This document shows positions 35,763 to 45,149 of a stretch of 64,000 nucleotides of DNA, piece by piece. The notes beneath the pieces were generated by a model. The model did no database searches. It was not told the origin of the DNA and worked only from the letters and a program-made list of their open reading frames with translations. The translations under genes and the position numbers were made by a program. Source of the DNA: Reinekea forsetii (lineage in GTDB: Bacteria; Pseudomonadota; Gammaproteobacteria; Pseudomonadales; Natronospirillaceae). The stretch lies in NCBI RefSeq assembly GCF_002795845.1, contig NZ_CP011797.1, positions 2,952,001-3,016,000 of the forward strand. Direction: 5' to 3'. The first letter of the stretch is position 1; the number at the start of each line of letters is the position of its first letter.

Positions 35763-36899
35763 TCAGGACTTCTTAAGCCCGAACGGCAACCATTCGCTGT
35801 TATTTTTAGCGGAGCGGAGACAGGTATCAATGAACTGCATTCCCTGAAGTCCCTCATCAATCCCGGGCAGCATCGCACCGTCGTTTTTGCCCTCGATCAG
35901 GTCAGCGGCTTCGGTGTAAATATTCGCAAAACATTCCAGATAACCTTCTGGGTGGCCAGGTGGAATGCGGGTCCACAACTGAGAACCATCACCAAATCCT
36001 GCTCCACCGCGCGTCAGGATGCGCTTGGCTTCACCGTGAACAGTCAGCGACATCACATTCGGGTTCTCCTGAGACCATTCCAGCCCGCCCTTTTCGCCAT
36101 AGACCCGTAGGCACATTCGGTTTTCATTTCCAATAGCAATTTGCGACGCCCAGAGCATAGCTTTAGCACCGCCTTGCATCCGCAACAATATATGTGCGTT
36201 GTCATCCACTTGACGGCCTGTGCCAAAGCTATGCAAGTCGGCGCTCAGGGCCTCAGTTTTTAGCCCCGTAACAAATCCCAACAGGTTGAAAGCGTGTGTT
36301 CCAATGTCTCCAATGGCACCGCCGCCGCCCGATTTGGCCGGGTCTGTGCGCCACGCTGCTTGTTTTTGCCCTTCGTTTTCAATGCTTTTTGCCAACCAAT
36401 CCTGGGCATATTCAATCTGGGCTACGCGGATCGCACCCAATTCACCATTGGCGATTATCCTTCGGGCGTGTCGGACCAACGGATAACCCGTGTAATTATG
36501 AGTTAGAACAAAATGTGCACTTGAAGATTTGATGGCCGCTGCAATCTCGTCTGCTTCTGCAAGGGTCGCGCAAAGTGGCTTATCACAGATCACGCTGATG
36601 CCAGCTCTTAGAAAAGCAATAACCGGGGCCGCGTGCATCTGGTTCGGGGTAACGATCGCAACGGCGTCGATGCCATCACTGCGATCCGCTTCGGTTTTCG
36701 CCATGACACGGAAATCCGAATAAGAACGGTCGGGTGCGATGCCCAGATCCGCGGCACTTTCTGCTGCTGTATCCGCGCTCGACGACAGGGCGCCCGCAAC
36801 CAATTCAAAACGGCCATCGATCCGGCTGGCGATACGATGCACGCCGCCAATGAACGCACCCCGGCCGCCACCGACCATGCCAAGTTTTAGTCGTTTCAT
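35763..36899 (-). CDS. Gfo/Idh/MocA family dehydrogenase (operon copy 1)
   Basis: The 378-residue enzyme has the NAD-binding GMVGGGRGAFIGGVHR at the N-terminus, the family motif CDKPLC with its lysine near residue 105, and the active-site segment GGGGAIGDIGTHAFNL with His near 205. Such enzymes oxidise or reduce sugars and inositols, often at C3. The ATG overlaps the stop of the upstream isomerase gene (ATGA). The stop codon falls exactly at the IS3 end, so the natural C-terminus could have been trimmed slightly. Confidence 0.92.
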   Translation of the reverse strand: MKRLKLGMVGGGRGAFIGGVHRIASRIDGRFELVAGALSSSADTAAESAADLGIAPDRSYSDFRVMAKTEADRSDGIDAVAIVTPNQMHAAPVIAFLRAGISVICDKPLCATLAEADEIAAAIKSSSAHFVLTHNYTGYPLVRHARRIIANGELGAIRVAQIEYAQDWLAKSIENEGQKQAAWRTDPAKSGGGGAIGDIGTHAFNLLGFVTGLKTEALSADLHSFGTGRQVDDNAHILLRMQGGAKAMLWASQIAIGNENRMCLRVYGEKGGLEWSQENPNVMSLTVHGEAKRILTRGGAGFGDGSQLWTRIPPGHPEGYLECFANIYTEAADLIEGKNDGAMLPGIDEGLQGMQFIDTCLRSAKNNSEWLPFGLKKS

Positions 36900-37951
36900 A
36901 AACCCAACATCTTCTTGATTGCACCTTCGTCGCGTGTCCCACCGGCAAAGTCATCAAAGGCTTTGTCGGTCATCTCGATCAGATGTTTCTCAATGAAAGG
37001 CGCGCCCTCTTTTGCACCTTGCGTAGGTGATTTCAGGCAACATTCCCACTCAAGGACGGCCCAACTGTCGTAACCGTACTGGGACAGCTTGGAAAAAATT
37101 GCGCCAAAATCGACCTGTCCGTCGCCAAGGCTTCGAAAACGTCCGGCTCGATCTACCCAAGGTTGATAGCCGGAATACACGCCCTGCCGGCCATCGGGGT
37201 TGAATTCAGCGTCTTTGACATGAAAAGCGCTGATCCGATCGTGATAAAGGTCGATAAAGGCAAGGTAGTCCAATTTTTGCAGCAAGAAATGACTGGGGTC
37301 ATAGTTGATTCGCGCAGCCTCATGCTGACCACAAGCATCAAGAAACATTTCCCATGTTGCACCGTCAAAGACATCCTCTCCGGGGTGAAGTTCAAAAGCG
37401 ATGTTTTGGCCGTGGTTCGCATAATGGTCGAGGATAGGCTGCCATCGGCGGCCAAGCTCTGCAAATGTTTCCTCGATGAGGCCTTCGGGGCGCTGGGGCC
37501 AAGGGTAAAGAAACGGAAAGGCTAAGCTGCCGGTAAAGCTGACTGTATTAGTTAGCCCTAAGCGCTCACTTGCTACTGCAGCCTTCATCAGTTGGTCGAC
37601 GGCCCAAGCCTGCCGTTTCTTTGGATTGCCGCGACAATCCGCGGGCGCAAAGGCATCAAATGCAAGATCGTAGGCCGGATTCACAGCAACCAGTTGGCCC
37701 TGAAGATGCGTGCTTAACTCGGTGATTTGTACGCCTGAATCCGCGCAGGTGCCTTGCACCTCGTCGCAATAGGCGGCACTTTCTGCTGCCAGATCAAGAT
37801 CGAAAAACCGCTTGTCGGAGGTTGGTATTTGAACGCCTTTGTATCCAAGTCCCGACGCCCAAGAGGTGATTTCCGCAAGCGAATTGAACGGCGCGGCATC
37901 GCCAGAGAATTGAGCCAGAAACAAGGCTGGACCTTTAATTTTAGCTGCCAT
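36896..37951 (-). CDS. Sugar phosphate isomerase/epimerase-type TIM barrel (copy 1)
   Basis: I start at ATG 37951, which overlaps the stop of the ABM gene. The 351-residue protein matches the xylose isomerase-like/AP endonuclease 2 TIM-barrel family: VQIPTSDKRFFDLDL early, TELSTHLQGQLVA, then metal-ligand segments IAFELHPGEDVFDG, INYDPSHFLLQ, FHVKDAEFNP and VLEWECC at the barrel ends. Such proteins isomerise, epimerise or eliminate keto-sugars. It lies just before a Gfo/Idh dehydrogenase, a combination typical of pathways with 3-keto-sugar intermediates. Confidence 0.9.
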   Translation of the reverse strand: MAAKIKGPALFLAQFSGDAAPFNSLAEITSWASGLGYKGVQIPTSDKRFFDLDLAAESAAYCDEVQGTCADSGVQITELSTHLQGQLVAVNPAYDLAFDAFAPADCRGNPKKRQAWAVDQLMKAAVASERLGLTNTVSFTGSLAFPFLYPWPQRPEGLIEETFAELGRRWQPILDHYANHGQNIAFELHPGEDVFDGATWEMFLDACGQHEAARINYDPSHFLLQKLDYLAFIDLYHDRISAFHVKDAEFNPDGRQGVYSGYQPWVDRAGRFRSLGDGQVDFGAIFSKLSQYGYDSWAVLEWECCLKSPTQGAKEGAPFIEKHLIEMTDKAFDDFAGGTRDEGAIKKMLGL

Positions 37952-38253
37952 CACATGATCTCGCTGTGCATTTTTAGATACCGAATATTCACTGGGCTGG
38001 CCAAAAGCCGGTCCACTTGCGAAAACAATGCCGTAAGATGGGGCATATCCATATGAGCATCGAGATCCTGTTGGCTGCGCCAATTTTCATAGAAGACAAA
38101 AACACACGGATCGGTTGCATCGACATGGAAGTCATAATTGATACAGCCAGTTTCTTGGCGCGTCGGGCCCACTTGTGCGGACAGAAGTTTTTGCAGCTCT
38201 ACTCGAGTTTCAGGTTTTGCGGTAACTGTGCCTATGATTGTCACATGGTTCAT
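37951..38253 (-). CDS. Small ABM-fold (YgiN-like) protein
   Basis: The 100-residue protein has the antibiotic-biosynthesis-monooxygenase ferredoxin-like fold: MNHVTIIGTVTAKPETRVEL, then GPTRQETGCINYDFHVD, FVFYENWRSQQDLDAHM and HLTALF. Members include quinol monooxygenase YgiN and several dimeric sugar-pathway accessory proteins. Its position inside the sugar operon, overlapping the isomerase gene, suggests a catabolic or isomerising role rather than antibiotic synthesis. Confidence 0.85.
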   Translation of the reverse strand: MNHVTIIGTVTAKPETRVELQKLLSAQVGPTRQETGCINYDFHVDATDPCVFVFYENWRSQQDLDAHMDMPHLTALFSQVDRLLASPVNIRYLKMHSEIM

Positions 38254-38256
38254 TGC

Positions 38257-39225
38257 TCACGCCCTTTTTTGGCTAAGTGCGACCGCAAGGATAATGATTC
38301 CTCCTCGCGCGATCAGTTGTTGACTGAATTCCAGCCCCATCAAGATTAACCCGTTGTTGATCAGACCAATCATCATTGCGCCAACGAGGGTGCCAATTAC
38401 CGTGCCCTTACCGCCGAATAGAGACGTACCACCCAGCACTGCTGCGGCGATGACGGAAAGCTCATCGCCTTCGCCTAGCTGGAAACGGCCCGATTGCAGG
38501 CGACCCGCATAAAACATCCCCGCCAAAGCTGCAGCAGTAGATGAGATGACCAAAACCCGAAACTTGATCTTGGCGGTGTTGATGCCGGAATAGCTAGCGG
38601 CTTGCTCGCCACCACCCGTGGCCAGCACCCGGCGACCAAAACCAGTTCGGCGTAAAACGACGTGACCGACTGCACCGAGAATTAGAATCCAAAACAGCAA
38701 CACCGGAATAGGCCCGATGGAGCCACCGCCGAACCACCAGATATAGCCCTGCGACAAGATCGGAACAGCGGCTGTGCCTGACACCCACATGGCAAGCCCC
38801 TTGGCTATACCCATCATTGCAAGCGTCGTTAAGAACGAGGGTATGCCAATTTTCGTGGTCAACCAGCCGTTAAAGACTCCAACGGCAATACCTGTTGCAA
38901 GACCTGCAATAATCCCCGCAAATGGCCCAGCGAAGGAAACCGCCAATGCAACGGTCACACTGGCAAGGCCAGCGACAGCACCGACAGAGAGGTCAATTTC
39001 ACCCGCTGACAATACGAATGTCATTGCGATCGCCATCACGGCGATCATCGCCGTCTGTCGGACAATGTTGAGCAGATTATTGGGGTTCAGAAACCCTCTA
39101 TCATTCAGAGTCAGAGCGAATATTAGAAAAATCGCAATAAAGCCAATATATATAATATTTTGGCGCCAATCCCTCAGAAACGCGTGAAGCACACCAGGGA
39201 GTTGATTTGTGTCAGTATTGGGCAT
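38257..39225 (-). CDS. Ribose-type (CUT2) ABC permease
   Basis: I start at ATG 39225, with AAGGA 5 bases before it; the longer frame runs into the ATPase gene. The 322-residue inner-membrane protein matches RbsC/XylH: NPNNLLNIVRQTAMIAVMAI, then SAGEIDLSVGAVAGLASVTV and VAVLGGTSLFGGKGTVIGTL (here as AAAVLGGTSLFGGKGTVIGT). Around ten hydrophobic segments are present. It overlaps the ATPase gene by 14 bases and is the single permease of the importer, probably acting as a dimer. Confidence 0.95.
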   Translation of the reverse strand: MPNTDTNQLPGVLHAFLRDWRQNIIYIGFIAIFLIFALTLNDRGFLNPNNLLNIVRQTAMIAVMAIAMTFVLSAGEIDLSVGAVAGLASVTVALAVSFAGPFAGIIAGLATGIAVGVFNGWLTTKIGIPSFLTTLAMMGIAKGLAMWVSGTAAVPILSQGYIWWFGGGSIGPIPVLLFWILILGAVGHVVLRRTGFGRRVLATGGGEQAASYSGINTAKIKFRVLVISSTAAALAGMFYAGRLQSGRFQLGEGDELSVIAAAVLGGTSLFGGKGTVIGTLVGAMMIGLINNGLILMGLEFSQQLIARGGIIILAVALSQKRA

Positions 39226-40801
39226 GGGAATCCTTTTGCCCTGCAGCGAGGGCTTCTTGAATAGAGATTTGTAGCCGCTGTTCGGCGGCCTGTAGGCGGT
39301 GTGCAATGTCGGTATTTTCCTCAGCTGGGTCGTCCAACGCGGCGCGCGGGAAGTCGGCATAGGTCCGTCCGTCCGCCATGACAACAATGCGGTCGCAGGC
39401 AGTCAGAAGTTCCGACAACTCGGAGGAAATCATCAGAATGGCTTTGCCACTCGCAGCCAGATCCCGCACCAGTTTGATGATTTCGGATTTCGAACCAATG
39501 TCGATTCCAGCTGTTGGTTCGTCAAGCACCAGTACGTCCGGGTCAACCGCCAACCATTTGCCGATGACCACCTTTTGCTGGTTGCCACCTGAAAGCGTAC
39601 TAACAGCATGATCACGGCTTGCTGTTTTAATAGAAAGTCGCTCGATTTGGGCATCTGTAACTGCGCGTGCTTTGGCGGCGTTGACGAAGCCGGCACTTGT
39701 AAGGTTGTCCAGCCCAGCAAGTATTACATTGTCGGTTACGGAATGGGATGCGATGATGCCCTGCGTCGCCCGGGCTTCAGGTACAAGGACCACTCCCGCC
39801 GCGATGGCGTCACCGGGTCGGCGGAAGTTAACAGCACGGTCGTTGACGAGAATTTCGCCAGAAGCCACTGGGTCAATCCCAGCGATGAGTTTTGCGAGCG
39901 ACGTACGGCCCGACCCAAGTAAGCCGGCCAACCCGACGACCTCGCCTTTGTGGATCGAAAGCGAGATATTATTCGGTTTGTTGCGCCCCGACACGTCTCG
40001 CAACTCCAGCCCGATATCGCCGCGGATAGCTTCACTTCGCACCACATCAGCAAGGCCGAGGGACCGCTTGCCAACGATATGTTCGATCATCGTATCTATG
40101 GGCAGATCGCCGATATCTGCTGTGATAACATGTTTACCATCGCGTAGTATCGTAGCTCGATCAGCAATGCGGGCGATTTCGTCCATACGGTGGCTTACGT
40201 ATATTATCGCGACGCCCTGCTTCTTTAGTTTGCGCAAAAAAGTAAACAGCCGATCAACATCAGAAACCGCCAGGGCAGTGGATGGTTCATCAAGTACGAG
40301 AATGCGGGCGTTTTGAGAAATAGCCTTGACAATTTCCGTCAGTTGTTTTTGCCCCGCACCAAGATCACCAACGATGGCACTCGGATCGACATCCACTTCA
40401 AGCATTGCAAAGAGTTTGGCGGCATCGCGCTCCGCCTCACTATCGTCAATTAACCCACCCGACTTCGCTTCACGTGTCAAATAAACGTTTTGAGCAACGG
40501 TCAGCGTCGGGATCAGACTCATTTCTTGATAATTCATCGCGATACCGGCGGCACGTGACGCCTCGGGTGAGTGAGTTGTTAGCGGTACGCCCGCCACTTC
40601 GATGTAACCCGCGGACGGCGCATGCACGCCGTTGAGCACCTTCAAGATCGTTGACTTTCCGGCGCCGTTGCCGCCCAAAAGCGCATGAATTTCGCCGGCC
40701 AATACTTCAAAGCCGACGTTATCCAAGGCTTGGACGCCGCCAAATTTTTTGGAAATACCCTTCATACGGACCGCGACAGTTGACACTATATGTTTTCCCA
40801 T
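39212..40801 (-). CDS. Ribose-type ABC importer ATPase with two nucleotide domains
   Basis: The 529-residue protein has two ABC domains, as in RbsA/XylG. The first has Walker A GGNGAGKSTILK, a signature-like DLGAGQKQLTEIVKA and Walker B ILVLDEPSTAL. The second has a modified Walker A region GLLGSGRTSLAK, signature LSGGNQQKVVIGKWL and Walker B VLVLDEPTAGID. The altered second P-loop is normal for this family. The ATG overlaps the upstream Gfo/Idh stop by 16 bases; a GTG 5 codons in is an alternative start. Confidence 0.95.
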   Translation of the reverse strand: MGKHIVSTVAVRMKGISKKFGGVQALDNVGFEVLAGEIHALLGGNGAGKSTILKVLNGVHAPSAGYIEVAGVPLTTHSPEASRAAGIAMNYQEMSLIPTLTVAQNVYLTREAKSGGLIDDSEAERDAAKLFAMLEVDVDPSAIVGDLGAGQKQLTEIVKAISQNARILVLDEPSTALAVSDVDRLFTFLRKLKKQGVAIIYVSHRMDEIARIADRATILRDGKHVITADIGDLPIDTMIEHIVGKRSLGLADVVRSEAIRGDIGLELRDVSGRNKPNNISLSIHKGEVVGLAGLLGSGRTSLAKLIAGIDPVASGEILVNDRAVNFRRPGDAIAAGVVLVPEARATQGIIASHSVTDNVILAGLDNLTSAGFVNAAKARAVTDAQIERLSIKTASRDHAVSTLSGGNQQKVVIGKWLAVDPDVLVLDEPTAGIDIGSKSEIIKLVRDLAASGKAILMISSELSELLTACDRIVVMADGRTYADFPRAALDDPAEENTDIAHRLQAAEQRLQISIQEALAAGQKDSHAQY

Positions 40802-41949
40802 AAGCCAGTCTTACCTGAACGGATCAAGGCCTCAGCCACTTGTTCGGTTAACAGCGCTTCTTCAAAGTTTGGTGATGGCTGAGTGCCATCCATGATAGCT
40901 TTGCAGAAATCATAACATTCGATGATCTTGGTCTCACTGTAACCTATTCCCAGCGCAGGGATTGGCCAAAGGCCTTCACCATACGGGTGGGCAGGTCCGG
41001 TATAGATAGTACGGAAGCCGCGCGCATCACCCGGATCATCTGCGAACATGACCTGTAATTCATCTCGTCGCTCGTAGTTAAACAAAATCGAGCCTTTCGT
41101 ACCATGAATTTCCAGCGTGATGAAGTTGTTGCGACCCCACGCATTGCGACTGGCCTCTATACTACCAACAGCGCCTGATTTGAAGCGCACCATCGATATG
41201 ACTTCATCATCGACATCCACTTCGGCTCGCTCAGCATCTGAAGATTTTTCGGATGCACCGAGTTTGTCGACACCGCCTTGCTGTATGGGACGGGTTTTGA
41301 TGTAGGTCGAAGTGATCGCTTGCACGTTGTCGATGGGACCAACAAGATGGTGAGCCAAGTCAATAACATGGGTGCCGATATCTCCGATAGCGCCAGACCC
41401 TGCGATTTTTTTCTGAAAACGCCAGGATAGTGGACCATCGGGATCTGCGGACCAATCTTGCAGATAGGTGCCGCGGAAGTTGATGACATCGCCGATTCTG
41501 CCTTCATCAATGAATTTCTTGGCAAGAGCAACGGCGGGTGTGCGGCGATAGTTGAAGGCGACCATTGTAGTGCCATTTGAGGCCCGCGCGGCTTCCGCCA
41601 TTGCAATAGATTCCTCAAGCGTACTGGCAAGCGGCTTTTCGCAAATTACGTGTTTGCCTGCTTTTAACGCTTCGATCGCGATTTCAGCGTGGGCGTCGTT
41701 CGGGGTGCAGATGTCGACGATGTCGATGTCTGAACGGTTGACGATCGCCTTCCAGTCAGTTGAGGCTTCGTCGAATCCGAACCGATCGCGCGCCTCTTGA
41801 GCCGCCAGGTCTGTTAGATCAACCACTACTTTGCGGTGAGGGATTGCGGGGGCTGGCCAAAAAAACATCGGCATAGCTGCATAGGCCATGGCGTGAGCCT
41901 TACCCATAAAACCACCACCAATTAGTGCTACGTTCAGTGTCTTAGTCAT
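40786..41949 (-). CDS. Gfo/Idh/MocA family dehydrogenase (operon copy 2)
   Basis: The 387-residue enzyme has the Rossmann start NVALIGGGFMGKAHAMAYAA, the motif CEKPLA near residue 100 and the active-site segment GSGAIGDIGTHVIDLAHHLV. It differs clearly from the other Gfo/Idh protein of the operon, so they probably act at different steps or on different substrates. LDH-like or inositol-dehydrogenase-like activity is likely. It follows the binding-protein gene and precedes the ATPase gene, overlapping it. Confidence 0.93.
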   Translation of the reverse strand: MTKTLNVALIGGGFMGKAHAMAYAAMPMFFWPAPAIPHRKVVVDLTDLAAQEARDRFGFDEASTDWKAIVNRSDIDIVDICTPNDAHAEIAIEALKAGKHVICEKPLASTLEESIAMAEAARASNGTTMVAFNYRRTPAVALAKKFIDEGRIGDVINFRGTYLQDWSADPDGPLSWRFQKKIAGSGAIGDIGTHVIDLAHHLVGPIDNVQAITSTYIKTRPIQQGGVDKLGASEKSSDAERAEVDVDDEVISMVRFKSGAVGSIEASRNAWGRNNFITLEIHGTKGSILFNYERRDELQVMFADDPGDARGFRTIYTGPAHPYGEGLWPIPALGIGYSETKIIECYDFCKAIMDGTQPSPNFEEALLTEQVAEALIRSGKTGLWENI

Positions 41950-41980
41950 CGGAATGCTCCGTCAATAAAAAGTTTAAGAT

Positions 41981-42011
41981 GGCCCTATGGCGGGAGAGCT
42001 ACCGTAGGGCC
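41981..42011 (-). promoter_or_regulatory. Intercistronic hairpin downstream of the binding-protein gene
   Basis: GGCCCTATGG (41981-41990) pairs with CCGTAGGGCC (42002-42011), allowing one wobble or mismatch. It has no T run on the minus strand. A similar hairpin follows the binding-protein gene of the other ABC operon. Confidence 0.65.
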
Positions 42012-42024
42012 GGTTCCTAGTCAG

Positions 42025-43152
42025 TTAGTCCATACTGTCTAGGATATTTTGCGTTGGCGCGGCGCGGTAAACTGTCTCCCAAGCCTCAAGCAAATTGTCT
42101 TTATTGACCGGAAGTGCCGGAAGCGCGACAAACGCAGGAGCTTCTTTGCCCAACAGGCCGTATCCAGCAAGCATCGCTTCAGCTATACCTTGGTCAAAGG
42201 GACGTTGTGCACCCAGACCCTTAATGAAGCCGCCCTGCGCCATGTTGATCGCAACGTTTTCACCAAGGTCAATGGTGGTGATAACCAGATCGTCACGACC
42301 AGCAACACGCGCCGCCGAGATAACGCCTTCAGCCGGAACATCCCACACTGCCCAAATACCGTCGAGGTCATAATGCGAAATCAGCATAGCAGAGGCCGCT
42401 TTTTCGCCGTCGCCAGAGAAATCCGGTCCGCCGATACCTTGCTCTGCTACAATCTCAATGTTCGGGTAGTCCTCAGTGATTGTGGTTTTGAAAGCGTCAT
42501 AGCGTTGACGTGTGACAAAGAAATCGGCGGCATGGAAAACCAGGCCAATCTGACCTCCATCTTCACCCAACGCTGCTGCCATTAAGTGAGCTGCAGCTAC
42601 ACCGTTGCCATAGTTGTCAGCTGAAACCACAGAAACGTAATCCACACCAGCTGTCATGCCCGGAGGAGTGTTCTCCATAAATACGATCTTCACACCAGCC
42701 GCCGCAGCCGCCATATAGGCAGCAGCTGTTGCCGATGGGTCTGTTGGGACAGAAACGATGATGTCGGGCTTCCGGGCCATTATTGTTTCAATATCTGCGA
42801 CCTGCTTTTCCGGTTTAAAACCGGCGTCAGTAACAGCGATCACTTCGATTCCCAATTCACCGAACTGGAACTTGAGGCCTTCGATTTGTGCACGTGACCA
42901 GTCATTGCCGGCATAGTGCATCACGATGGCTGCTGTCGCGTTCATCGCCTTGATCTGATCGATTTCTGCAGCGCTCAGCTTCAAGTCGGTTGCAGGGCTC
43001 GGTTCTTCTCCGCTTGGGCCTTTGGACAGGACTGTTTCCTGCAGTGCGGCCAAAGCAGCGGATGGATCTGCTACAGCTGGTGCAGCGGATAGAGTCAGCG
43101 CCAGTGCGGCGGCGGCGGCGGCGGAACCCAAAATATTTCTACGTGCAATCAT
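42025..43152 (-). CDS. Periplasmic sugar-binding protein (RbsB-like), Tat-like signal
   Basis: The 375-residue protein begins MIARRNILGSAAAAAALALT with a twin-arginine, a long hydrophobic stretch and an APAVA cleavage region, so it may be exported by Tat. The rest matches periplasmic-binding family 4: ATAAIVMHYAGNDWSRAQIE, then ETIMARKPDIIVSVPTDPSA, GVDYVSVVSADNYGNG and ITTIDLGENVAINMAQGG. It delivers a sugar to the CUT2 importer. It is clearly paralogous to the leaderless protein at 46510-47520, which shares YVSxVSADN, VWD, ITTxDLG, GQRPF/AQRPF and the C-terminal VALPxL. Confidence 0.95.
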   Translation of the reverse strand: MIARRNILGSAAAAAALALTLSAAPAVADPSAALAALQETVLSKGPSGEEPSPATDLKLSAAEIDQIKAMNATAAIVMHYAGNDWSRAQIEGLKFQFGELGIEVIAVTDAGFKPEKQVADIETIMARKPDIIVSVPTDPSATAAAYMAAAAAGVKIVFMENTPPGMTAGVDYVSVVSADNYGNGVAAAHLMAAALGEDGGQIGLVFHAADFFVTRQRYDAFKTTITEDYPNIEIVAEQGIGGPDFSGDGEKAASAMLISHYDLDGIWAVWDVPAEGVISAARVAGRDDLVITTIDLGENVAINMAQGGFIKGLGAQRPFDQGIAEAMLAGYGLLGKEAPAFVALPALPVNKDNLLEAWETVYRAAPTQNILDSMD

Positions 43153-43201
43153 AATACTTCCTCTCAGCAGGTTGGGGCGAACCCCGGTTGGTTTTGGTCA
43201 G

Positions 43202-44014
43202 TTAGACTCGGTTTAAATAGTCAATACTGGCACGTGCGCCAGCAGCGGGGTCGTCCCAAGAATCTAGTTCAGTGCACACCCAGCCTGCGAAATTCGTTTC
43301 GCGCAAAGCGGCAATGATCCCGTCCATCGGCACATCACCGCGATCAAGCGGTGTGAATGCAAAGGGCTCTTTTTGAAACCCCTTGAGGTGTACATAGGAA
43401 ATACGGTCAGCATGTTCCCGGATCATCTGCGCCGGATCACCACCAGCCGCAGCAAGATGTGCTGTGTCAGGGCAAAAATCAATTGACGTCAGACCGAAGA
43501 TGCGACGCACCTCTTCGGGGCCCTCGACAATCGTAGACAGATGCGGGTGGTAATGAGCGGTAAGATTGCGATCCTCAGCCAATGACTTTACTCGATCAAG
43601 AGCTGCGCCCAATTTGTCATAGTCAGTATCGCGAACACCATCAAAACGCTTAGCGCCTCCACCGACCACCAAATGCGGGGCATCTAGTTCTGCAGCGCGA
43701 TCAGCGGCGCGTGTAATGCGTGCTAATTCCTCCGGCAAGATGTCATCAAAAATAAAGTTAGCACCGGAATACGCTGCAACCAATGCCAGACCGTTATTCT
43801 TGAGCATGGTGCGAAAATCGGTGACACCGTAATCCAGCAGATTGCCGTCAAACAATTCAACACCAGTATATCCAGCGGCTGCGATTTCTGCGCAGGCCCG
43901 GTCCATATCTCCAAATGTACGATAACTGAGTTGCGTGATTGAGGTCACGCCCTCTGCATTCCCGCCAAGATTACCCCAGCAATTAGCTTGATACGCCAGC
44001 TTCCAGTCACTCAT
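43202..44014 (-). CDS. Sugar phosphate isomerase/epimerase-type TIM barrel (copy 2)
   Basis: The 270-residue protein is a second xylose-isomerase-like TIM barrel of IolE/hydroxypyruvate isomerase size. Segments that carry metal ligands are visible: GYTGVELFDGNLLDYG, LTAHYHPHLSTIVEG, IDFCPDTAHLAAAGGD, ISYVHLKGFQKEP and VCTELDSWDDP. It is the first gene of the operon. Together with the other isomerase and the two dehydrogenases it suggests an oxidation-isomerisation pathway for an inositol-like or 3-keto sugar. Confidence 0.92.
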   Translation of the reverse strand: MSDWKLAYQANCWGNLGGNAEGVTSITQLSYRTFGDMDRACAEIAAAGYTGVELFDGNLLDYGVTDFRTMLKNNGLALVAAYSGANFIFDDILPEELARITRAADRAAELDAPHLVVGGGAKRFDGVRDTDYDKLGAALDRVKSLAEDRNLTAHYHPHLSTIVEGPEEVRRIFGLTSIDFCPDTAHLAAAGGDPAQMIREHADRISYVHLKGFQKEPFAFTPLDRGDVPMDGIIAALRETNFAGWVCTELDSWDDPAAGARASIDYLNRV

Positions 44015-44261
44015 GTCGCACTACTCCATCGGTTGATAAAACCACCTTAAGCCGCATTTAGGCTGTAGTCAATATTTTTTATGCACAAGATTGCATTCTT
44101 TTGCTTTTTTAAGACATTAGTACAAGAACATTTTTTCCTCTGGATACACAAGCTTTAAAAAATCATCGATAGTCCAAAAACGAAGCATAAAACCCTGCAT
44201 TCAACCCATATATCCGAACATTTTGCTATCAGATGGCTTTTTAGCACCCTTTTTCTAACTA

Positions 44262-44818
44262 TTAGGCGCAACTATGATGTGAAGCTTTACAGGGTTTCTT
44301 AATGCTCGCCCCTCGCCTAAGATTATAAGCCAAACACATCACACCGAATCGAATACGATTACGAGCCAGCCCCAAGTAGCGGGCTTGGCCCATGCCATAA
44401 TATGTAACTTCAGAAGCCCAAACACTCGCTCGACTGTGCAAGGTGTGCCTGAGGTCGGCCGGCATAAAAGCTGAGTAAGCCTCAGGACCTATCGTCGTTG
44501 GTCCCGAGCGGGTCTGGTTGACATGGCCCACGGCCACTGGCCAGTCGGCCGGTGCCAGAAAATAAGATCCGTGAGCAGCAGACGCGGGTGATCTTAGCGG
44601 TGGGTAATGAGCCTCAACATGCCAGTTTACCGCCCGTACGAAGCGGCATAACTATCGGTTCCTAAGGAGCTACCTTTTAATCGTGGATGACTCAGGCTGC
44701 AGCAGCTCGGCAGAAATGGCGCTTTAAACATAAACAAAGGTGGCCACGCTGCATTACGACGACGTTTGGCATGGATGTCACACAGTAGGTGTTCTATAAC
44801 TTGCCAATCGATCATCTC
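44262..44818 (-). pseudogene. IS5-family transposase remnant
   Basis: The N-terminal piece (from 44818) reads IDWQVIEHLLCDIHAKRRRN and AAWPPLFMFKA, the usual opening of IS5-type transposases. The C-terminal piece (ending near 44262) reads VWASEVTYYGMGQARYLGLA and RNRIRFGVMCLAYNLRRG, their usual ending. About 170 middle residues, with most of the DDE centre, are missing. It separates the sugar operon from its divergent regulator genes. Confidence 0.75.
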
Positions 44819-45149
44819 ATTTACATCATCCGATTTAGTCAGTGCTTCACGCCCAGACGTCAGGCTATTAGCTACACTCAGCTTAACTGCTTAAGGTTTT
44901 TCCATGCTATAACGTGTTCCTAGAGCGTTATTTTTGCAGGCTATTTTTACTCCAAACCGGTGATCCTTTGTACCAAAAAGACTTTAAATTGGTGTATTAT
45001 TAATTATTGACGATATCGCAATGTGTCTTTGTATCTCTATATCTTTATATCTTTGTGCAAAGGTCTCTTTTCATACAAAAGAACGAACTTGTCCTGCAAA
45101 TATGAGCAGAATATTGTTGTGATTATTCACCAGGGAGATACCCATTTTC
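44819..45149 (+). other. AT-rich regulatory gap before the ROK gene
   Basis: No gene is visible here. A near-palindrome CTTTGTGCAAAG lies at 45051-45062, among several CTTTGTAT/ATCTTT motifs, and is a possible operator for the ROK protein. A related region with GCACAAGATTGCAT lies in front of the operon near 44084. Confidence 0.4.
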
